Position numbers and translations under genes: made by a program. A stretch of 21,598 nt of DNA. Origin: a virus. The stretch is taken from positions 1-21,598 of IMG/VR virus record IMGVR_UViG_3300025323_000028; one strand, given 5' to 3'. Of the stretch, positions 7,817-15,021 are shown one piece after another. The notes under the pieces were generated by a model. It did no database searches and had not been told where the DNA came from. It worked only from the letters and a program-made list of their open reading frames with translations. Every line of letters starts with the position of its first letter. Position 1 is the first letter of the stretch.

Positions 7817-8023
7817 TTAAGTTAGCGTTACATACCTCCACACTCCGTTAAAAAATATATAGAACCGTCGCACACTGCCGTTATCGTATATTGCAAAGCT
7901 GATCGGGGTTCTCGGCGTATCGGCCGGCGGTGAGTTCAATATCGGAATATCACGGAGGAGATTGAGTATCGAACCCAGATTCGGATCAAACGGCTGATCT
8001 TTGTTGGTTGGTGTATTGTTCAT
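7817..8023 (-). CDS. Small virion-associated protein, function unknown
   Basis: A 68-aa protein I do not recognise as a family. The N-terminal half is polar and Pro-rich (about 1-36). The C-terminal half alternates hydrophobic and polar residues (FAIYDNGSVRRFYIFFNG, then VWRYVTL), a beta-hairpin pattern I have seen in small segments of phage tail-fibre proteins. Its ATG overlaps the TGA of the upstream 65-aa gene (ATGA), so the two are translationally coupled. It may be a small attachment or chaperone-like module of the tail. Confidence 0.6.
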   Translation of the reverse strand: MNNTPTNKDQPFDPNLGSILNLLRDIPILNSPPADTPRTPISFAIYDNGSVRRFYIFFNGVWRYVTLT

Positions 8024-8217
8024 GTTTGTGGAAGTTTTTTATACTCGTCCAAGACCTCATCTATTTGAACGAGCTGTTGTTGCATGGTGGCGATTTGTTT
8101 TTCCAGATCCTCTTTCTGTTTTTGCAGAGCAGGAACATTTACGATTGAGACTGACTCCAGCGTGTCAATCTTTTTTGCATTTTCAGCATCTATTTTTTCC
8201 AATGTGAATTTAGGCAT
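8020..8217 (-). CDS. Small coiled-coil protein
   Basis: A 65-aa protein with a heptad-like C-terminal helix (about 29-62, LQKQKEDLEKQIATMQQQLV), preceded by a short mixed N-terminus. It has no signal peptide or membrane segment. It starts 5 bases after the nozzle-candidate gene and its TGA overlaps the next start. Small coiled-coil proteins in this place can be tail assembly or trimerisation factors, but no function can be assigned from sequence. The start context is AAATTATATG. Confidence 0.6.
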   Translation of the reverse strand: MPKFTLEKIDAENAKKIDTLESVSIVNVPALQKQKEDLEKQIATMQQQLVQIDEVLDEYKKLPQT

Positions 8218-8222
8218 ATAAT

Positions 8223-9914
8223 TTATTTAATTATTCTGTCCGGCACAAAGACGGCGGACACATCTTTCACTCCCATGTCCCATTCGCCAGAGTATCCGGA
8301 GTTACTCCAAACCTCGACCTTGAATTGAATCTTTTTTGACCTCGCATTAAACCGAAGCATTTTATTTACCTTGCCTTGGTTTTCATTTCCTTTAATCGTT
8401 CCAAGTCTCTTGAAAGGGGTGATCGCCACATAATCTCCAGCTTGTAGATATCCTTGTGAAGTCCCGACATAGTACAAAGTTTCGTCCAGATAGATCGTCT
8501 TAGTCACGGTATCCATGCTTTTTATATGTCTTATTTGTCCGGCGGCTGGACCGGCAAGTACAATCACTTCATCACCGACTTCAACCGAGCTAGGTATCGA
8601 TGATACGGTAAAATAATCATAACTACCGCCAGTCACATATTTCGCTTGGTCTCTTATATTCTGCTCGGTGACATTGTATTTAATCTCGAATCTGGCAAAA
8701 CTGCTGTTTGGCATCGGCTTGAAAAAGTTCAAAATAAACTGTTTCCATCTTTTACGAAGATATGGTTCATTGTCTATTAGCGGACTGATCCAATACGCCC
8801 CGAATTCGTAAGGTCTGAATGTTCCGGTTTCGTGGTTTACATCGATGATTGATTTGTTGCCGTCGCTATACATCACTCGGATCGTATTGTTGTCGACATA
8901 AAGACCGTACATGACCGCTATTCCGGGAGTCACATGATTTACCGCACCGTTCGATACTCGATGTTTGAAATAGAGAGCGTTTGTCGCTGGGTTATAGCAC
9001 CAAATTCCGCAATACTGGCTTCGGCGACTCACATCGTAGGTATTCGATCCCTTGGCGATGAGAATGACACCTTGATAAACTTTCATGCATCCGGCTTTCA
9101 GTGAAATATAGTCCTCGTGATTCATTTCCGGGAAGCGGTTTAGCTTTTCAATTCCAGAACCGTTGAATCGGCAAATCCAACCGTCTCTTGTTAAAAAGTA
9201 CAGAACATTTTTATCGACCACACCGGCAAGACTTTGGGTTTGAGTTAATTGCAAGACACGGTTATAAGTCTGAGAATATCCATCCCAGAAAAATAAAGCT
9301 GAACCGAATGTCGGATGATGGGCGGAAATAACCAGATAGTCGGTAAGCGGTGCGAGCCACACGATCACATAACCGGTTGGCAGGGTTAGTTTGTTTGGAT
9401 TCCACGCACTTGCACCAGTGTCCCATGTGGCAAGATAATTTTTATTGCCAAAGCAAATGAATTTCAAAAACTTGGTAATCGGAACATCGTCAAAGGCGGT
9501 ATTCACATTGAACGACTGCCAATTGTCTACCCATGTGTTTTTATCAAAGCGTCCGACCCAAGTACTACCGGCGTAGTACATGTAGTCGTCATCGGCATAT
9601 AATCCACTTCCTCCCCAAATGTTCGTGCTGTCGTGTACTTCAACCCAACTGCTATAATTATTTTCAAAAATTTTCCCGTCATCATGATTGGCACAATAAT
9701 ATCGATAATTGAAATAGCACATGTAGGTTGGTTCATCGAGAGCTGGCACACTGACGCTATCGCTTTCCTTAAAAAATTTATTAGCCACTTTCAAATATGG
9801 CGGATACTGATCAAATTCCAGACCATTTGCAAACCAAAAAGTTCCCTCGACATTAAGGTTTGAAATGCCTTTGTGGAATTGCGAAGCTTTCCAGATTTTT
9901 TTTGGTAACGCCAT
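8223..9914 (-). CDS. Putative tail nozzle / beta-propeller virion protein
   Basis: A 563-aa, almost entirely beta-stranded protein. Residues about 20-375 contain repeated blades rich in aromatic and Gly/Asp turns (YMYYAGSTWVGRFDKNTW, NVLYFLTRDGWICRFNGSGI, GIWCYNPATNALYFKH), suggesting a beta-propeller. A later segment, about 435-510, is a small beta-barrel-like module (VGDEVIVLAGPAAGQIRHI ... AGDYVAITPF). Tail nozzle proteins of podoviruses (T7 gp12, P22 gp10) have propeller domains and are usually encoded next to the adaptor, as here (adaptor gene immediately upstream). No family-level match is claimed; a receptor-binding propeller is the alternative. Confidence 0.5.
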   Translation of the reverse strand: MALPKKIWKASQFHKGISNLNVEGTFWFANGLEFDQYPPYLKVANKFFKESDSVSVPALDEPTYMCYFNYRYYCANHDDGKIFENNYSSWVEVHDSTNIWGGSGLYADDDYMYYAGSTWVGRFDKNTWVDNWQSFNVNTAFDDVPITKFLKFICFGNKNYLATWDTGASAWNPNKLTLPTGYVIVWLAPLTDYLVISAHHPTFGSALFFWDGYSQTYNRVLQLTQTQSLAGVVDKNVLYFLTRDGWICRFNGSGIEKLNRFPEMNHEDYISLKAGCMKVYQGVILIAKGSNTYDVSRRSQYCGIWCYNPATNALYFKHRVSNGAVNHVTPGIAVMYGLYVDNNTIRVMYSDGNKSIIDVNHETGTFRPYEFGAYWISPLIDNEPYLRKRWKQFILNFFKPMPNSSFARFEIKYNVTEQNIRDQAKYVTGGSYDYFTVSSIPSSVEVGDEVIVLAGPAAGQIRHIKSMDTVTKTIYLDETLYYVGTSQGYLQAGDYVAITPFKRLGTIKGNENQGKVNKMLRFNARSKKIQFKVEVWSNSGYSGEWDMGVKDVSAVFVPDRIIK

Positions 9915-9923
9915 ATCGGTTTT

Positions 9924-10556
9924 TTATACGAGACTGCTTCTTGGAATTTCCGCTTGATCCGAAGCCGAGGCCATTCTGGCCAGCTCTTGATCACGCCACT
10001 TTCCAATCATAGTTCTCTCGAAGTTACTTTCGGCTTGTCGTTCCAGCTCGGTGTCACCCTGCTGGTTGTAGTACATTTTCTTGCCCCATTCGACATGGGA
10101 TTGATGGTAGAGTTTCTCGACCTCTGGTTCGTCATTGTCGGATGCAAAATCATCAGATATTCGGACAAAGACAAACCTCATGGTGTTGCCGTCGGCAGTT
10201 GGTGTGGCTACTGGGTAAAAATAACCTCCCAGCATATACACCGCATGGCCACCAAATTTATCTCTGTCTCGGAAGTCGATCAGTTTATAAGGTGTTTTGT
10301 CCGTTCCAATTCTGAGTTCGATAAACGCACGGTAATTTTCCGGTACGGGATATTTCTCTTGATTGGCTGTGGTTGTGAATGGTTGCTCTGTTTTGAGATA
10401 ATCCCAATAATCAAAGGTTTGATCCCGATCTTCCGGCGGTCTCCAACTCTGAACCTTTTCATCGGCTCTCTGTATCCATGTGTTTAACAATGAAGAGTCG
10501 ACTGTTTGGTCATCGACCTCGTTTTTAATTGCTGTTTTTATTTCGCCTCTGGTCAT
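9924..10556 (-). CDS. Head-tail adaptor (gp6 / T7 gp11 / P22 gp4-like)
   Basis: A 210-aa protein. It begins with a helical segment of the form TRGEIKTAIKNEVDD...SSLLNTWIQRADEKVQSW (2-38), typical of ring-forming connector proteins that bind below the portal. A beta-rich middle follows (KYPVPENYRAFIELRIG, PYKLIDFRDRDKF), then a C-terminal helix-rich end (about 145-200, YHQSHVEWGKKMYYNQ). That helix-beta-helix layout is the one of T7 gp11/P22 gp4 family adaptors. It is followed by the nozzle candidate, as in podoviruses. The start follows CTAAAACCTATG. Confidence 0.65.
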   Translation of the reverse strand: MTRGEIKTAIKNEVDDQTVDSSLLNTWIQRADEKVQSWRPPEDRDQTFDYWDYLKTEQPFTTTANQEKYPVPENYRAFIELRIGTDKTPYKLIDFRDRDKFGGHAVYMLGGYFYPVATPTADGNTMRFVFVRISDDFASDNDEPEVEKLYHQSHVEWGKKMYYNQQGDTELERQAESNFERTMIGKWRDQELARMASASDQAEIPRSSLV

Positions 10557-10561
10557 AGGTT

Positions 10562-10876
10562 TTAGATGTCATCACGAATAATGATTGATGTTTGTTTGTA
10601 TCCGGTTTGAATTTTTCCATCAGGGAATGTTACTTCGACCTCTCCCAAGTAAGTTCCGACTGTATTGGTATCTGATCCAGACCACAGATATTTGCATTTA
10701 CCCTTGGTTGCATCGGTGATCGTGCAAGTGGTGCCGTTTATTTTGACCGAACCCGATGTCGCATCCTTCATGTAGAATTTAACCGTGCATCCGGTTAGAT
10801 TCACTGGCGAACCGTCTTGAGTCAAATTAAATTCAAGCGGTGGTAAGGTGTCGTTTTGTACGATTTTTATGCTCAT
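10562..10876 (-). CDS. BppU N-terminal-like Ig-fold tail protein
   Basis: A 104-aa beta-sandwich protein. KIVQNDTLPPLEFNLTQDGS (4-23) then PVNLTGCTVKFYMKDATSG, an internal CTITDATKGKCKYLWSGSD and a closing GTYLGEVEVTFPDGKIQT follow the pattern of the N-terminal domain of lactococcal phage baseplate protein BppU. In that family the domain anchors receptor-binding proteins to the virion. Its ATG overlaps the TGA of the upstream 14-residue-repeat protein (ATGA at 10873-10876), suggesting coupled expression and perhaps a shared structure. Only the isolated domain is present. Confidence 0.65.
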   Translation of the reverse strand: MSIKIVQNDTLPPLEFNLTQDGSPVNLTGCTVKFYMKDATSGSVKINGTTCTITDATKGKCKYLWSGSDTNTVGTYLGEVEVTFPDGKIQTGYKQTSIIIRDDI

Positions 10877-12174
10877 AGGTTTATATCTTGTTTATTGCTC
10901 GGCAGATTGATGTTGTTTTTGGCAGTCTGCATCTGTTGGTCTTGCCGAGCAGTTTTGACCTCAATGTTTGTTTTGGCTTTTGTCAGCCCAAGAGTTTCTC
11001 TGGCCGACAGCATCAGGACCGACACTTTGGCGGAAAGCAGTTCAATGGCAATTTTTATTCCCTCGGCAATTTTCCAAATGTCGAATCTATAAGTCCAAGC
11101 TTTTGCTATTAGTCCTCGGATATCTAAGCGGTATGTCCATTGCTTGCCTGTGGTTATCAGAATGTCTAATCGGTAAGTCCACCATTTTGCAATCTTGCTT
11201 AAAATGTCCCAGCAATAGGTTTCTGTTTTAGCTATTAATCCTCTGATATCCAGCACATATCTTTCAATCTTGGCCGTCAGTGTTCTTATGTCGAATTTAT
11301 AAGATTCAAGTTTTGCAATCAGTCCTCGAACATCGAGAACATACTGCATTACTTTGGTTGTCAGGTTCCTAATGTCTAAGAGATAGATTGTCTGTCTCAA
11401 CACGCTAAGCAGTGAATCAAATAAATATTGAGTACTTTTGTTTGCCAAACTTCTGATGTCTAACAAATATCTTTCAAGTTTCGTGGCAAGGTTTCTGATA
11501 TCCAGCGTGTAAGTCCACGCTTTGTTTGCCAATGCTCTGATGTCCAACACATAGGCAGATATTTTGTTGGCGAGATTCCTGACATCAAGTTTGTAGGTCT
11601 CTATTCTGGCCACCACGCTACCGACATCGATCACATAGGCCATTAACTTTTGAGCAATGTTTCTTATATCTAACTTGTAGATTGATTGGCGGATTGCCAA
11701 GAGAAACGAGTCAAATTTGTAGGTGATAGTTTTTCCGAGCGTGATCAGTATGTCGAGTACATAGTTGGTGTCCTTTGGGACAAGGTTGCGAATGTCGAGT
11801 TTATAAATCCTTCCAATCAACGCACCGCCGATAATATCGAGAATGTAAGTCAGAGTTTTTATTGCTCTCTGATAAATATCCAAGATATAAGTTTCGAGTT
11901 TGGTCGCAAGATTGTTGATGTCGAGCTTATAAGCAATCACTCTGACAACGAGTCCGAAAGTATCAATGATGTATGTCTCTGTTTTATCGATCAAAGTTCT
12001 AATGTCGAGGATGTAAGACTTTGCGTGCGATATTGTGATGAAGCTGTCGAATAAATAAACTATTTGTTTGTTTATCAATCCAAACACATCGAGCACATAA
12101 CTCACGGCTTTGGCGATTGGCTTTGAGCCGGTGTTGTTTAATTGGGCAGTGTTGAATTGATAAGAGTTAAACAT
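10873..12174 (-). CDS. Tail protein built of 25 tandem 14-residue YxxD repeats
   Basis: 433 aa; no family recognised. Residues 26-375 are 25 uninterrupted 14-residue units with no insertion or deletion. Tyr is at unit position 1 in all 25 (26, 40, 54 ... 362) and Asp at position 4 in all 25; position 3 is Leu, Phe, Ile or Trp, position 5 mostly Ile/Val, and R-x-L follows at 6-8 in many. A typical unit is YKLDIRNLANKISA. Units 2, 10 and 17 carry FDS in place of LDI. The start, MFNSYQFNTAQLN, resembles phage tail or baseplate protein N-termini; the end (376-433) is polar, Lys/Asn/Gln-rich and non-repetitive. Alternating hydrophobics at positions 1, 3 and 5 favour a beta-solenoid, though 14 also equals two heptads. 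Position between the beta-helix tailspike and the BppU-like gene suggests a fibre or adhesin. Confidence 0.75.
   Translation of the reverse strand: MFNSYQFNTAQLNNTGSKPIAKAVSYVLDVFGLINKQIVYLFDSFITISHAKSYILDIRTLIDKTETYIIDTFGLVVRVIAYKLDINNLATKLETYILDIYQRAIKTLTYILDIIGGALIGRIYKLDIRNLVPKDTNYVLDILITLGKTITYKFDSFLLAIRQSIYKLDIRNIAQKLMAYVIDVGSVVARIETYKLDVRNLANKISAYVLDIRALANKAWTYTLDIRNLATKLERYLLDIRSLANKSTQYLFDSLLSVLRQTIYLLDIRNLTTKVMQYVLDVRGLIAKLESYKFDIRTLTAKIERYVLDIRGLIAKTETYCWDILSKIAKWWTYRLDILITTGKQWTYRLDIRGLIAKAWTYRFDIWKIAEGIKIAIELLSAKVSVLMLSARETLGLTKAKTNIEVKTARQDQQMQTAKNNINLPSNKQDINL
11050..12099 (-). repeat. 25 x 42-bp degenerate coding tandem repeat
   Basis: The DNA counterpart of the 14-residue repeats. 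Each 42-base unit encodes Tyr-x-x-Asp at the same phase, but the nucleotide sequences have diverged strongly (plus-strand variants such as ATGTCTAAC, ATATCCAGC, ATGTCGAGT, ATATCTAAG at the coded L/F-D-I/V). The conservation is therefore at protein level, indicating old duplication with selection on the fold rather than recent slippage. Confidence 0.85.
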
Positions 12175-12178
12175 AGTT

Positions 12179-13732
12179 TTATCCGGTAGCCGGTATGTTA
12201 GTACCTCTCACTGAGTTGGTTCCTTGCAGTCCGATCTGAGCGGTTACCGCATCCTTGCAAACATTACCGATTGCCAAGTTATAATCATCGCTCGCACTTT
12301 GCTCTCTGATGTGATAGGCAGATTTGTTAGCTTGTGTGGCGTGCAGGTTGTTTGACGAGATTGCATTGTAGGTTGAATACACTGTTCCATTGTTTGAGAG
12401 ATAGATGCTGTGCGAAGTGTTATTGGTTGTTCGTGATGCATTATCTATGGCGTTCCCAGTGATGGTGTTGTAGGAAGATCCATAAAGATATATCCCATGT
12501 CCGCCAGCACCATAGATGTGATTTCCACTTATAACATTGCTCACCGTTGTACCTGAACCATGATAGATGGCGATTCCTTGTCCGACCGGATAAGCGATTG
12601 TGTTTCCGGTGATTACATTGTATTTGGTGGCGTTTGCGCTGTTGCCGATCACGATGCCCCAGTTGTCACCGTAGAAATGATTTCCCGTTATGGATATTCT
12701 TTGACCACCAACGAGATATACTCCGTAGTTCGTGCTAGTAAAAACCATATTGCCGGTGAATACTTCTCGCCACCCACTACTCACATAAAAGCCGTAGCCA
12801 TTATTGCGAATCACATTGCCAGTTATGGTGTTGTAATTGCAGGCGTTGTCGTATACCCCATACGAATTAGAAACCAGCACATTGCCAACGATACTGTTGT
12901 ACTGAGAAGTGGTGAATAATCCGATTGCCGTTCCAATGTTTGAGTAGATGTAACAATTTTTTATTACGCTGTCCTCAATAGCAATAACTTTTAAGCAATC
13001 TTGTTTTGCACCAGTCAGCCATAAGTTCTCTATGGTCAATCTGCTGTGCTTGTATGATGTGGTTCCCCAGAGCACCAACGGACTGTTTGCACCGGATGTT
13101 TGGTTGGCTTGGTTTCCATCGATCATAAAGTCTCGGACCGTGATGTTTGTGTAGCTTACAGTCCCACCATTGCCGATTCTTACGACATCTCCCAAGTTAG
13201 CCGAATTAGCGACACGCAAAAGCGTTGACGCCCCTTCGCCCTCGAGAATCACATTACTCTTTAATATTTCAACGAGTCCGGTTAGGTTGTAGGTTCCTTT
13301 TTTCATCCTCACAATTCCACCACCAGACGGCAGGTTGCTTATAGCTTCGTTTATTTCTGTCTGATCGGCTGTACCGTCGCAGTTGTAATCGCCTGAACCG
13401 TCGGTTGCGACAATAATCTCGGTTCTAGTTTGGAAGTCGTCAAAAAGCTTGGCAGTCACCAAAAGCTCGAGGCGTGTGCCTTGAGGCCATTGTTGGGCAG
13501 TGGTGTTTTCTTTGGCACGCTCAATTGTGAATTGGTCGGTTGTTATCGTGGTCACTTTCACAATTTCGCCTACACTGGGATCGCTTGAATAAAGCGTGGC
13601 GTGGAATGGTGCTGATGGAAATTTTGCCCCGTCACCAGTCTGCACATTCAGGACAGTCGCACCGGATGATAATGGGTTGTCCGTGATGGTGCTTTTGGCA
13701 TTATTCTTTTTTGTTAAGAAGGTCTTAGCCAT
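12179..13732 (-). CDS. Right-handed beta-helix tailspike (pectate-lyase-like)
   Basis: A 517-aa protein. Residues about 10-100 are a small beta module (PLSSGATVLNVQTGDGAKFP, GEIVKVTTITTDQFTIERA) often found at the N-termini of phage tail proteins, here probably the virion attachment part. From about 105 (IIVATDGSGDYNCDGTADQT, then a GGGIVRMKKGTY strand near 138-149) it becomes a parallel beta-helix, with many NTITGN / YNVITGNTI / NVISGNHIYG coils up to about 490. Such folds bind and often cleave surface polysaccharide; catalytic residues cannot be assigned by eye. It starts 16 bases after the 259-aa gene and lies 4 bases before the repeat protein gene. Confidence 0.75.
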   Translation of the reverse strand: MAKTFLTKKNNAKSTITDNPLSSGATVLNVQTGDGAKFPSAPFHATLYSSDPSVGEIVKVTTITTDQFTIERAKENTTAQQWPQGTRLELLVTAKLFDDFQTRTEIIVATDGSGDYNCDGTADQTEINEAISNLPSGGGIVRMKKGTYNLTGLVEILKSNVILEGEGASTLLRVANSANLGDVVRIGNGGTVSYTNITVRDFMIDGNQANQTSGANSPLVLWGTTSYKHSRLTIENLWLTGAKQDCLKVIAIEDSVIKNCYIYSNIGTAIGLFTTSQYNSIVGNVLVSNSYGVYDNACNYNTITGNVIRNNGYGFYVSSGWREVFTGNMVFTSTNYGVYLVGGQRISITGNHFYGDNWGIVIGNSANATKYNVITGNTIAYPVGQGIAIYHGSGTTVSNVISGNHIYGAGGHGIYLYGSSYNTITGNAIDNASRTTNNTSHSIYLSNNGTVYSTYNAISSNNLHATQANKSAYHIREQSASDDYNLAIGNVCKDAVTAQIGLQGTNSVRGTNIPATG

Positions 13733-13748
13733 AACTTTTTAATTTCTT

Positions 13749-14528
13749 TTAGGCCGCAGTGTCACCCTCGGATTTCACTTGTGTTGATGTTGCTGTAACC
13801 GCACCGGCACCGGCTGGCCATGTGATTCGATACCACAAGCCCAAGTTTCCGGCTGGTGCGACATCACCGGACTTTAATCCCGTTGCTTTGCTGGCCATAT
13901 CGCCACCCTCGGCGTTTATAACCGACCCTCCGGAATACTTCTTGCCGAACCAGAGGAAGCTTATCTTTTTGTTAAGCCCGATTGAGCCTCGTGATGTACC
14001 TCCCGAACCTTGTCTGATGGTCACAGTTCTTGAAGCGGAGAGTGAGTTTGTATAACCGGCATACACTTTGGAAAATGTAAGAGCCCCAACGACTTCGACC
14101 GCACCGTTCAAGGTGAGAGTTTCTGTCTGTCTGTTTCCTGATGCATCCTCACCGACAATTGTTACTTGTCTGGTGTCAGCACCATCAGAAACTACAGCTA
14201 CAACGGCGTTGGCAGAAAACACCGTCATGTTTCCTTGAGCACCGTCGGCATCATCGGCATGATCCAATCCGAATCCGAACGACAAGGCGGAATTGGTTGG
14301 TTGGCTAAGTAGCCACGAGACTATATTTTGCCAAGTGAGTGTTGCATGAGTGTTTTTTCTGAATACCTTTCGATACTCAGTGCCACCGGCAGTCGCTTCA
14401 TCACCGGTGATGTCGGTGAATAAGTTATTGTCGGTATTATCTACGACTTCAGTCGCAGAAATTCCAGCACCATCGGAATTGGTTGCCGATGATTTATATT
14501 CTTTTAAGTCTGCTGATATGATTGGCAT
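13749..14528 (-). CDS. Beta-rich virion structural protein
   Basis: A 259-aa protein resembling a recurrent phage virion protein encoded between capsid and tail genes: a start with SADLKEYKSSATNSDG, then NNLFTDITGDEATAGGTEYR (about 34-53) and KNTHATLTWQNIVSW (58-72). The remainder is beta-stranded, with an Ig-like segment about 118-170 (RQVTIVGEDASGNRQTETL, ALTFSKVYAGY) and a C-terminal WYRITWPAGAGAVTA. A virion component is well supported by context and style; whether it decorates the head or belongs to the tail is not clear. Its leader is nearly identical to that of the major capsid gene. Confidence 0.6.
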   Translation of the reverse strand: MPIISADLKEYKSSATNSDGAGISATEVVDNTDNNLFTDITGDEATAGGTEYRKVFRKNTHATLTWQNIVSWLLSQPTNSALSFGFGLDHADDADGAQGNMTVFSANAVVAVVSDGADTRQVTIVGEDASGNRQTETLTLNGAVEVVGALTFSKVYAGYTNSLSASRTVTIRQGSGGTSRGSIGLNKKISFLWFGKKYSGGSVINAEGGDMASKATGLKSGDVAPAGNLGLWYRITWPAGAGAVTATSTQVKSEGDTAA

Positions 14529-14545
14529 AAGTTTGTTTTAAGTTA
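14524..14545 (-). promoter_or_regulatory. Duplicated leader / translation start element (copy 2)
   Basis: Twenty-one of these 22 bases match 16241-16262 before the major capsid gene, including AAAACAAACTTATGCC. No Shine-Dalgarno is present. The element spans the start codon of the 259-aa virion protein and probably sets efficient initiation of abundant virion proteins. Confidence 0.5.
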
Positions 14546-14561
14546 TCGACCTCGTAAGGTT

Positions 14562-14918
14562 CTATCTGTCTTTCAAGAGTTCAATCAATCTATCTTTAGT
14601 TTCAGTGCCGTCGACCTCAACACCTTTTTCATTTGCCAGAGTCTGCAATTCTTTTTTTGTGAGCTTCACAAAGTCTTTATCGACTGTTGTGTCCTCAACG
14701 GGACTCGACTCGTCAGACACACGCCAAAAATCTATTTTGAAAGTGTCTAACTCCTCAAGCTGTTTGATTATTTCCTCGTCTTTGGTCTCAAACTGACCAT
14801 CCTCGAATAAAGCGTAGACTCCCGGCTGATCGCCGATTTTCAATCCGCCCTCAAATATCGGCGTAGCCGGTTTAAGAACGATCTTGAGTCTTTTGATGTG
14901 GGAATTAAATTTAGCCAT
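14562..14918 (-). CDS. Capsid-associated protein with HeH/SAP-like C-terminus
   Basis: A 118-aa protein directly downstream of the capsid gene. The N-terminal part (AKFNSHIKRLKIVLKPA, then GVYALFEDGQFET to IDFWRVSDE, about 2-70) is a small beta domain found in short proteins next to phage capsid genes. After an acidic linker, residues 84-117 (VKLTKKELQTLANEKGVEVDG, split here by the fold's turn, then TKDRLIELLKD) match a HeH/LEM-SAP helix-extended-helix fold, a possible nucleic-acid or protein contact. I chose ATG 14918: the frame is open to 15029, but the extension crosses the hairpins and overlaps the capsid gene. Likely a head decoration or completion protein; exact role unknown. Confidence 0.65.
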   Translation of the reverse strand: MAKFNSHIKRLKIVLKPATPIFEGGLKIGDQPGVYALFEDGQFETKDEEIIKQLEELDTFKIDFWRVSDESSPVEDTTVDKDFVKLTKKELQTLANEKGVEVDGTETKDRLIELLKDR

Positions 14919-14950
14919 ATAAGTTTTGTTAATTAGGTTTTTAATTATCT

Positions 14951-15019
14951 TGGCCTCCGCCCTCACTCCTGGCTTCCACAAAGTGGAGGCCAGCGAGTCA
15001 GAGCAGAGCCGTTGACTCG
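14951..15019 (-). other. Tandem RNA hairpins just after the capsid stop codon
   Basis: On the minus strand, 2 bases after the capsid TAA, CGAGTCA (15019-15013) pairs with TGACTCG (15000-14994) across a 12-base loop. Immediately next, CTGGCCTCCAC (14993-14983) pairs with GTGGAAGCCAG (14979-14969) across three bases, with one mismatch. A longer alternative joins TGGCCTCC at 14992-14985 with GGAGGCCA at 14958-14951. No U-tract follows, so it is more likely a partial terminator, mRNA 3'-end stabiliser or processing site than a classical terminator. Confidence 0.6.
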
Positions 15020-15021
15020 GT

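Noticed and set aside
11050-12099. The regular 42-base periodicity looked like a CRISPR array.
   Set aside because: The repeats are in frame within a 433-codon gene, diverge at the DNA level, and have no constant repeat or variable spacer structure.
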